A stretch of DNA of 9,118 nucleotides from CAWEHQ01 sp051001995 (GTDB lineage Bacteria > Actinomycetota > Thermoleophilia > Solirubrobacterales > Thermoleophilaceae), in assembly GCA_051001995.1 (NCBI GenBank), contig JBPCMT010000003.1:1-9118 (forward strand), given 5' to 3'. The position numbers and the translations under genes were made by a program. The notes beneath the pieces are model-generated. The model was not told where the DNA came from and did no database searches. It was given only the letters and a program-made list of their open reading frames with translations. Shown piece after piece: positions 4,786-9,118 of this stretch. Positions within the stretch are counted from its first letter, which is position 1; each line of letters starts with the position of its first letter.

Positions 4786-6315
4786 GTGCTGAGCCTCTCG
4801 TCCAAGCGCGGGCGCTGGGTGCTCGCCGTCACCATCCTCGGCTCGGCCGTCGCGTTCCTCGAGGCCACCGTCGTCAACGTCGCGCTTCCCGAGATCGGGC
4901 GCGACCTCGACGCGAGCGTGAGCGGTCTCCAGTGGGTGCTGAACGGCTACCTCCTGACGCTCGCGGCCCTGATCCTGCTTGGCGGATCGCTCGGCGACCG
5001 CTACGGGCGCCGGCGCCTGTTCAGCATCGGGATCGTCTGGTTCACGGTCGCATCGGCGCTGTGCGCCCTGGCGCCGTCCATCGAGTTCCTCGTCGTGGCG
5101 CGCGTCCTCCAGGGTGTGGGTGGCGCGCTGCTAGCGCCGGGCAGCCTCGCGATCATCGAAGCCGCCTTCCGGTCGGAGGACCGTCCACGGGCGATCGGCG
5201 CGTGGTCGGCGCTCGGGGGCGTGGCGGGCTCGATCGGGCCGCTCGTGGGCGGCTACCTGATCGACGCGATCTCGTGGCGGGCGGTTTTCCTGATCAGCGT
5301 CCCGCTCGGGGCGTTCGTCGTCGTAGCCGCGGCTCGGCACGTCCCGGAGACCCGCGACACGACGGCGACCGGCGGCGTCGACGTCCCCGGCGCCGTGCTG
5401 GCGACGCTCGCCCTCGCCGGCGGCACGTTCGCGCTGGTCCAGGCGCCCGCGGGAGACACTGCGGTGCCCGCCCTCGCCGCCGGCGCGGTCGGTCTCGCGG
5501 CGCTCGTGGCCTTCGTCGTGGTCGAGCGGCGCCGAGCGCACCCGATGCTTCCGCTCGAGATCTTCTCCTCGCGACAGTTCACGAGCGCCAACGTCCTCAC
5601 GTTCATCGTCTACGCCGCGCTCGGAGGCGTCTTCTTCCTACTCGTCCTGTTCCTCCAAGTGTCGCTCGGCTACTCACCGATCGCGGCGGGGTCGGCCTCC
5701 CTTCCGGTCACGGTCCTGATGCTCCTGCTCTCGTCGCGCGCCGGGACGCTGGCCCAGCGAGTTGGGCCGCGCCTGCCGTTGACGGTCGGGCCGCTCCTGA
5801 TCGCCGCCGGGATGGTGCTGATGTCGCGGATCGAGCCGGGCGACGCCTACGTCGAGGCGGTCCTGCCGGCGGTGATCGTCTTCGGCCTCGGGCTCGCCGC
5901 CACGGTCGCCCCGATCACCGCCACCGCGTTGGCCGCCGCCGACGACCGCCAGGCCGGCCTGGCGTCGGGGATCAACAACGCCGTCGCGCGGACGGCGCAG
6001 CTGACGGCGGTCGCCGCCCTACCCGCGCTCGCCGGGCTCACGGGGGCGGACTTCGAGGACCCCGTCGCATTGGCCGACGGGTTCCAGACGGCGATGCTCG
6101 TCACGGCCGGCGTCGCCGCCGCCGGCTCGGGCATCGCGCTCGCCACGATCCGCAACGACGTGCTCGCGCCGGGCGCCGGCGCGGCACCGGGCGATTCGGA
6201 GCGGGACGGCGTCGCCGAGCGGCAGCTCTCACACTGCGCGGTGGCCGGCACGCCGCTGCGCCAGGAACGGCCGGCCGCTCGAACGGCCGCCGCGAGCGGT
6301 AGAACCTCCGCGTGA
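4786..6315 (+). CDS. MFS drug/metabolite exporter, DHA2 (14-TMS, EmrB/QacA) family
   Basis: This is a proton-driven exporter of the inner membrane; substrates in the family are hydrophobic drugs, dyes and metabolites. At 509 residues with about fourteen hydrophobic segments it fits DHA2. Visible motifs are the TM1 motif LEATVVNVALP (25-35), motif A GGSLGDRYGRRR (66-77), the TM4 arginine in VVARVLQGVGGALLAPGS, the antiporter motif C region GSIGPLVGGYLID (148-160) and SWRAVFLISVPLG (163-175). TM1 has Glu (E26) where family members such as QacA have Asp, keeping the charge. The C-terminal tail (about 463-509) is polar and contains HCAVAGTPL, like tails I recall in other actinobacterial DHA2 proteins. 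The start is a GTG at 4786 without a clear ribosome binding site. The aquaporin gene follows after 27 nt. The substrate cannot be inferred. Confidence 0.92.
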   Translation: MLSLSSKRGRWVLAVTILGSAVAFLEATVVNVALPEIGRDLDASVSGLQWVLNGYLLTLAALILLGGSLGDRYGRRRLFSIGIVWFTVASALCALAPSIEFLVVARVLQGVGGALLAPGSLAIIEAAFRSEDRPRAIGAWSALGGVAGSIGPLVGGYLIDAISWRAVFLISVPLGAFVVVAAARHVPETRDTTATGGVDVPGAVLATLALAGGTFALVQAPAGDTAVPALAAGAVGLAALVAFVVVERRRAHPMLPLEIFSSRQFTSANVLTFIVYAALGGVFFLLVLFLQVSLGYSPIAAGSASLPVTVLMLLLSSRAGTLAQRVGPRLPLTVGPLLIAAGMVLMSRIEPGDAYVEAVLPAVIVFGLGLAATVAPITATALAAADDRQAGLASGINNAVARTAQLTAVAALPALAGLTGADFEDPVALADGFQTAMLVTAGVAAAGSGIALATIRNDVLAPGAGAAPGDSERDGVAERQLSHCAVAGTPLRQERPAARTAAASGRTSA

Positions 6316-6330
6316 CCCCTTAGACGATCC

Positions 6331-6337
6331 AGGAGGT
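6331..6337 (+). promoter_or_regulatory. Near-perfect Shine-Dalgarno (AGGAGGT) for the TTG start of the aquaporin
   Basis: AGGAGGT matches the 16S anti-SD, and its GGAGG core ends 6 nt before the TTG at 6343. It is the strongest ribosome binding site in the window and validates the rare TTG start. Confidence 0.8.
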
Positions 6338-6342
6338 GCGAG

Positions 6343-7116
6343 TTGGAAGCGCGCGATGCAACCCACGATGTCGCGGTTCACAAGGATCCCGAGCCCCGCG
6401 GCCCGGCGGCCTACGGCGCCGAGGTCATCGGCACGTTCCTGCTGGTCTTCTTCGTCTGCGGGGTCATCTCGATCGGCAGCAACGAGGCGCTCGGACTCGA
6501 CCTCGCCGGGCTCGGTCTCCTGCACGCGCTGATCCTGATGGTGCTCGTCTACGCCCTCGGGGGCACGTCGGGCGCGCATTTCAACCCGGCGGTCACGCTG
6601 GCGCTGCTCGCGATCCGAAAGATCTCGCTCGTGAGCGCGGCCGTCTACATCGCCTGCCAGGCGGTCGGCGGCGTGCTGGCCGCGCTGCTTGTGGCGCTCC
6701 TGTTCAACGACATCGGTGAGGCGGTCAACTACGGCGCCGCGACGATCAACCCCGACGTGCTCCAGGACGGCTCGGTCGGGCTCGGCCTGCTCGCCGAGGC
6801 GCTCGGGACTTTCATGCTGATGTGGGCGATCATGGGGCTCGCGGTCAACCCGCGCGGCGAGGCGGCGCTCGCCGGCGTGGCGATCGGCGGCGCGCTGGGA
6901 CTGGCCGTGATGGTCTTCGGCCCGGCCACCGGCGCGAGCCTCAACCCGGCGCGCTGGCTCGGCCCGGCGATCGCCTCGGGCGAGTTCTCTGACTTCTGGC
7001 TCTACCTGATCGGGCCGGTGATCGGCGCCCTGGCGGCGGCGCTCGGCTACCGCGCGCTCGTGCTCGAGCGGCACGGGCTGCCGGCGATGCCACCCAAGGA
7101 GGAGCTGCCCGGCTGA
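6343..7116 (+). CDS. Aquaporin / MIP-family channel
   Basis: This channel passes water or small neutral solutes through the inner membrane. The 257-residue protein has about six membrane spans and both half-helix motifs: HFNPAVT (NPA at 81-83) and SLNPARW (NPA at 201-203, with R204). Aligned by eye to E. coli AqpZ, the four aromatic/arginine filter positions are H61, V189, A198 and R204, where AqpZ has F43, H174, T183 and R189. A polar N-terminus of about 22 residues precedes the first helix. A TTG start with an excellent Shine-Dalgarno is used. It lies 27 nt after the MFS gene and is probably cotranscribed with it. The narrow water filter of AqpZ is lost, and the lack of the GlpF-type aspartate after the second NPA (NPARW, not NPARD) argues against a classical glycerol facilitator. 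Substrate is open; water plus ammonia, peroxide or urea are candidates by analogy with plant TIPs. Confidence 0.93.
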   Translation: MEARDATHDVAVHKDPEPRGPAAYGAEVIGTFLLVFFVCGVISIGSNEALGLDLAGLGLLHALILMVLVYALGGTSGAHFNPAVTLALLAIRKISLVSAAVYIACQAVGGVLAALLVALLFNDIGEAVNYGAATINPDVLQDGSVGLGLLAEALGTFMLMWAIMGLAVNPRGEAALAGVAIGGALGLAVMVFGPATGASLNPARWLGPAIASGEFSDFWLYLIGPVIGALAAALGYRALVLERHGLPAMPPKEELPG

Positions 7117-7130
7117 GGGAAGAGGCCGGG

Positions 7131-7508
7131 GTGGCGATCGACGAACGGCTCGTCAAGGCGCTCCACGTCGAGGTCCTGAGGAGGCGCCAGCGAAAGCCCT
7201 ACCGCCCGCTCGTGGAGGTCGTCCAGGACCAGCACGTCTTCGACTTCACGGACGTCGAGGGCACGCTCGTCGGCTTTCGCTTCCCCGACTACGCGCAGGG
7301 CGTCGAGGTTCCGGGCTACCACATGCACTTCATCAGCGCAGACCGCACCCGCGGCGGCCACGTCCTCGACTGTCGCGTCCGCCACGGCACCGCGCTGATC
7401 GATGGCTCGTCCGGGCTCCATCTCGAGCTCCCGCCCGGGGTGGACCTTGGAGGTTCCGGCACCGGGGCCGCGTCGCCCGAGGCCGTCGAGCGCGTCGAGC
7501 GCGGCGGG
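7131..7508 (+). pseudogene. Alpha-acetolactate decarboxylase, C-terminal half only, no stop codon
   Basis: Full acetolactate decarboxylase (about 235-285 residues) converts 2-acetolactate to acetoin. Here only about 126 residues resemble the family, starting in the middle of the protein. Recognisable parts are RRRQRKPYRPLVEVV (17-31), DVEGTLVGFRFPDYAQGVEVPGYH (41-64), the zinc-ligand histidines H64, H66 and H77 in GYHMHFISADRTRGGH, and a family-like end AASPEAVERVERGG (113-126). The N-terminal half, which contributes an active-site glutamate in the Bacillus brevis enzyme, is absent; resemblance begins within a few codons of the aquaporin stop. After the natural C-terminus this frame has no stop and stays open to 8588 across the next gene. 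A TAG at 7541 would be reached after a one-frame shift. A plausible AAGAGG and a GTG start (7131) sit 14 nt after the aquaporin gene, so the fragment may be translated. Best read as a decayed or rearranged gene; sequencing error could explain the end but not the missing start. Confidence 0.7.
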
Positions 7509-7520
7509 CCGCCTCCCGCC
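7503..7520 (+). repeat. Short GC hairpin at the end of the decarboxylase remnant
   Basis: ggcggg (7503-7508) pairs perfectly with cccgcc (7515-7520) over a 6-nt loop, exactly at the end of acetolactate decarboxylase similarity and 20 nt before the TAGCGT box. No T-run follows, so terminator function is uncertain. Confidence 0.25.
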
Positions 7521-7540
7521 AGGGAGCATTCGCCGGCGTG

Positions 7541-7546
7541 TAGCGT
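7541..7546 (+). promoter_or_regulatory. -10 box (TAGCGT) for leaderless transcription of the TauE/SafE gene
   Basis: TAGCGT fits TANNNT and ends 8 nt before the GTG at 7555, placing the expected transcription start at or within a few bases of the start codon. No Shine-Dalgarno lies between. No clear -35 element is seen. Confidence 0.45.
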
Positions 7547-7554
7547 CCGCCCGC

Positions 7555-8307
7555 GTGCCGCTCGCCGCCGTCGCAGCGTTCCTGGGGGCGACGCTGCAGT
7601 CGGCGACCGGGTTCGGCTTCGCCCTCGTGCTCGGCCCCGCTCTGATCGCGGTGCTGACGCCGGCCGAGGCGCTCACGACCCTCCTCGTCCTCTCCGCGTC
7701 GCTCAACCTGCTGATGCTGTTCTCCGAGCGGCGCCGGCGGAGCATCCGTTGGTCCGACGTTCTGCTCCTGCTCGCGGCTGCCGCCCCCGGGCTCGTCGGA
7801 GGGGTGTTCCTGCTGAGCGTCGCATCCAAGGCCGAGTTGCAAATCGCCGTGGGAGTGACCGTTCTGCTGGCCGTCGGCTTCCACGTGCGCCGGGTCCGCG
7901 GCCCGGAGCCCATGGGTGGGGCGTCGAGTCCGCCCTGGGCCGCAGCCGCGGTGGGCGTGGTCACCGGTGGCCTGACCACTACCACGAACGTCAACGGACC
8001 TCCGCTCGTGCTGTGGTTCCAGCGGAGGGGGGCGACTCCCGGGGAGCTGCGGGACTCGGTCGCGGCGGGCTCGCTGCCGCTCAACGTGGCCGGCGCGTTC
8101 CTGCTGGCCGTCCTCGGGGACCAGGAACAGAGCTTCGTGGCGGAGGCGATCCTCCCCCTGCTCGCACTCACGGTCGCGGGGCAGCTCGCCGGGCGGAGGA
8201 TGTTCGAGCGGTTCAGTGCCGAGCGGTTCGCGCGCGCCGGCATCGTGCTCGCGACGCTCGCCGGGGTCTCGAGCCTCGCCTATGGAGTCGACTCCCTGGC
8301 GGGGTGA
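7555..8307 (+). CDS. TauE/SafE-family membrane permease
   Basis: TauE/SafE proteins are inner-membrane transporters; characterised or proposed members export sulfite or sulfoacetate or handle other organic anions. The 250-residue protein is the usual length and has about eight hydrophobic segments arranged as two similar halves, each with the family's glycine-rich motif: GATLQSATGFGFALVLGP (11-28) and GVVTGGLTTTTNVNGPPLVLW (134-154). The frame is open upstream to an ATG at 7402, but that stretch (about 51 residues) overlaps the decarboxylase remnant in another frame and is Arg/Pro/Ser-rich. The GTG at 7555 leaves a first helix of normal length and is placed for leaderless expression behind TAGCGT. 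It converges with the gene ending at 8338, 30 nt away. The substrate is unknown; no sulfur metabolism gene is nearby. Confidence 0.87.
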   Translation: MPLAAVAAFLGATLQSATGFGFALVLGPALIAVLTPAEALTTLLVLSASLNLLMLFSERRRRSIRWSDVLLLLAAAAPGLVGGVFLLSVASKAELQIAVGVTVLLAVGFHVRRVRGPEPMGGASSPPWAAAAVGVVTGGLTTTTNVNGPPLVLWFQRRGATPGELRDSVAAGSLPLNVAGAFLLAVLGDQEQSFVAEAILPLLALTVAGQLAGRRMFERFSAERFARAGIVLATLAGVSSLAYGVDSLAG

Positions 8308-8337
8308 CCCATGCGATGTCTTGGGCTCCGCCGGTGC

Positions 8338-8688
8338 TCAGCGCAGCTCCGGGATGTGGTGCTCGAGGTGTTGGTCGATGGACTCGCGAACCCAGGTCTG
8401 GGTCGCCGCGTCGGCCATTCGGTAGCGGCCGAGCAGCATCGCCTGATCGGTCAGCGGCAGGCCGGCGATCTCCCAGCTCACCGCGAGCCGCTCGAAGAGC
8501 AGCTCCCACCGCCGCCGCCAGACGTCCTCCCGCGAGGCGGCGCTGCTGGTCGGCGACTCGCCGATCTTCGCGATCGTCCCCGGGCTGAGCGACCGGCGAA
8601 GGGTCAGGAGATTGCCGTCGGGGTCGGCGTAGTCCGTGGTCGCGGCTAGCGGCCGCTCGGCTTCCCGGCGTCGTCCGCGCTTGCCCAT
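8338..8688 (-). CDS. Conserved-looking protein of unknown function, 116 aa
   Basis: I cannot name a family. The protein starts with a basic stretch (MGKRGRRREAER), followed by TTDYADPDGNLLTLRRSLSPGT (17-38), an alpha-helical middle with REDVWRRRWELLFERLAVSWEIAGLPL (53-79), then LLGRYRMADAATQTWVRESIDQHLEHH (85-111). It has no membrane segment and no cysteine. The patterned, Trp- and Leu-containing amphipathic helices look like a real folded protein and not a shadow frame, and the ATG at 8688 is the natural start, although its ribosome binding site is weak. It begins 35 nt downstream of the stop of the minus-strand gene ending at 8724, so the two may form an operon. A small DNA- or RNA-binding or regulatory protein is possible because of the basic N-terminus, but that is a guess. 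Confidence 0.65.
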   Translation of the reverse strand: MGKRGRRREAERPLAATTDYADPDGNLLTLRRSLSPGTIAKIGESPTSSAASREDVWRRRWELLFERLAVSWEIAGLPLTDQAMLLGRYRMADAATQTWVRESIDQHLEHHIPELR

Positions 8689-8723
8689 GCTGGACAGCTT
8701 GACGAACGCGCCGGCTGACCGCT

Positions 8724-9118
8724 TTACGTCAGCGCTTCGTCGGCGGCCCGGCGGCGCTGGCGCTCCAGCCGCCGCCGCTGAGAGCGAGCCCGGTCTATCA
8801 GCGCGTCCAGCTGGATCCCCCTGAGCCGCGGGTCCGCAGCGTGAGTGTGGCGCAGGGACAGCCAGAGCGCCAACTTGCCCTCGACCCCGAGCGAGAGCAT
8901 CTCGAGCTCCTCCAGGCGGCTGAGCGGCGAGTAGCCGAGGAGCTGTCCGTTCAGCTTCAGCCGTCCTGCCTTCTCGGCCCCCCAGGAAACGAGTATCTTG
9001 AGGCGGTCGCGGCCGACGGAGAGTCGTTTCATGATCTCCACGAGCGTCTCGCGGTCTCGCTCGACGTCCTCGGCGAGCTCGCCCAAGACGCGGCCGTAGT
9101 GGGTGGACCGGTTGTTCG
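8724..9118 (-). CDS. Conserved helical protein of unknown function, 5' end beyond right edge
   Basis: The stop is at 8724 and the frame is open to the window edge, giving 130 visible residues. A TTG at 9086 is not the start: the residues before it (NNRSTHYGRV) continue naturally into LGELAEDVERDRETL and, from memory, match the same position in an uncharacterised actinobacterial family whose fuller members begin further upstream. Visible landmarks are an amphipathic helix (about 10-33), a central SWGAEKAGRLKLNGQLLGYSP (44-64), the helix LSRLEELEMLSLGVEGKLALWLSL (65-88), and a C-terminal basic coiled region rich in Arg (109-126). There are no membrane segments, cysteines or catalytic motifs I recognise. 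It may be cotranscribed with the 116-residue gene, 35 nt downstream. Function unknown. Confidence 0.75.
   Translation of the reverse strand, partial: NNRSTHYGRVLGELAEDVERDRETLVEIMKRLSVGRDRLKILVSWGAEKAGRLKLNGQLLGYSPLSRLEELEMLSLGVEGKLALWLSLRHTHAADPRLRGIQLDALIDRARSQRRRLERQRRRAADEALT

Noticed and set aside
4932..6302. 456-codon plus-strand frame inside the MFS gene
   Set aside because: It is extremely Arg-rich, overlaps a well-supported 14-span transporter, and is a typical shadow in GC-rich DNA.
8308..8337. Terminator between the converging TauE and 116-residue genes
   Set aside because: The 30-nt gap has no inverted repeat followed by a T-run on either strand.
7509..8588. Continuation of the decarboxylase frame as one 485-residue protein
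   Set aside because: Beyond 7508 the translation is Arg/Ala/Pro-rich without motifs and lies over the TauE/SafE gene in another frame. The openness reflects GC-rich codon composition.
1..9118. CRISPR array, insertion sequence, phage or toxin-antitoxin system
   Set aside because: There are no spaced direct repeats, transposase, integrase, terminal repeats or recognisable toxin or antitoxin in any frame read.

Overview
The window is very GC-rich, uses many GTG and TTG starts, and carries TANNNT boxes placed directly upstream of start codons. Together with the kinds of protein encoded, this points to a high-GC actinobacterium. The lineage around Solirubrobacterales/Thermoleophilia is my best guess, but that is recall of family resemblance and not a search result. 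No rRNA, tRNA, CRISPR array, IS element or phage gene is visible.

Left block (1-4176), all on the minus strand, listed in transcription order from right to left: a 34-residue hydrophobic peptide gene, an 88-residue acidic disordered protein, a cyclopropane-fatty-acid-synthase-type SAM methyltransferase, a membrane fatty acid desaturase, formyltetrahydrofolate deformylase (purU), a 65-residue single-span membrane protein, and the N-terminus of a ferredoxin/flavodoxin-type oxidoreductase cut by the left edge. The reductase resembles the electron-transfer partners of mycobacterial desaturases. Desaturase, double-bond-methylating enzyme and a possible electron donor so close together suggest a membrane-lipid modification neighbourhood. 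purU starts only 13 nt after the desaturase stop and is probably cotranscribed with it.

Right block (4390-8307), all on the plus strand: a DksA/TraR-like protein in which all four zinc-ligand cysteines are replaced, a 14-span-type MFS exporter, an aquaporin with a histidine in its selectivity filter, the C-terminal half of an alpha-acetolactate decarboxylase with neither a proper N-terminus nor a stop codon (probably a pseudogene), and a TauE/SafE-type permease. A 213-bp divergent intergenic region (4177-4389) separates the two blocks and contains a perfect 17-nt dyad. The DksA-like gene and the TauE gene both appear to be leaderless.

Right edge (8338-9118), minus strand: two genes of unknown function, convergent with the TauE gene. 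The last one runs off the window at its 5' end.

There is no obvious undescribed defence or mobile system. The points most worth checking are the half acetolactate decarboxylase abutting the aquaporin, the plant-TIP-like aquaporin filter, the cysteine-free DksA-like protein, and the lipid-modification cluster with purU.
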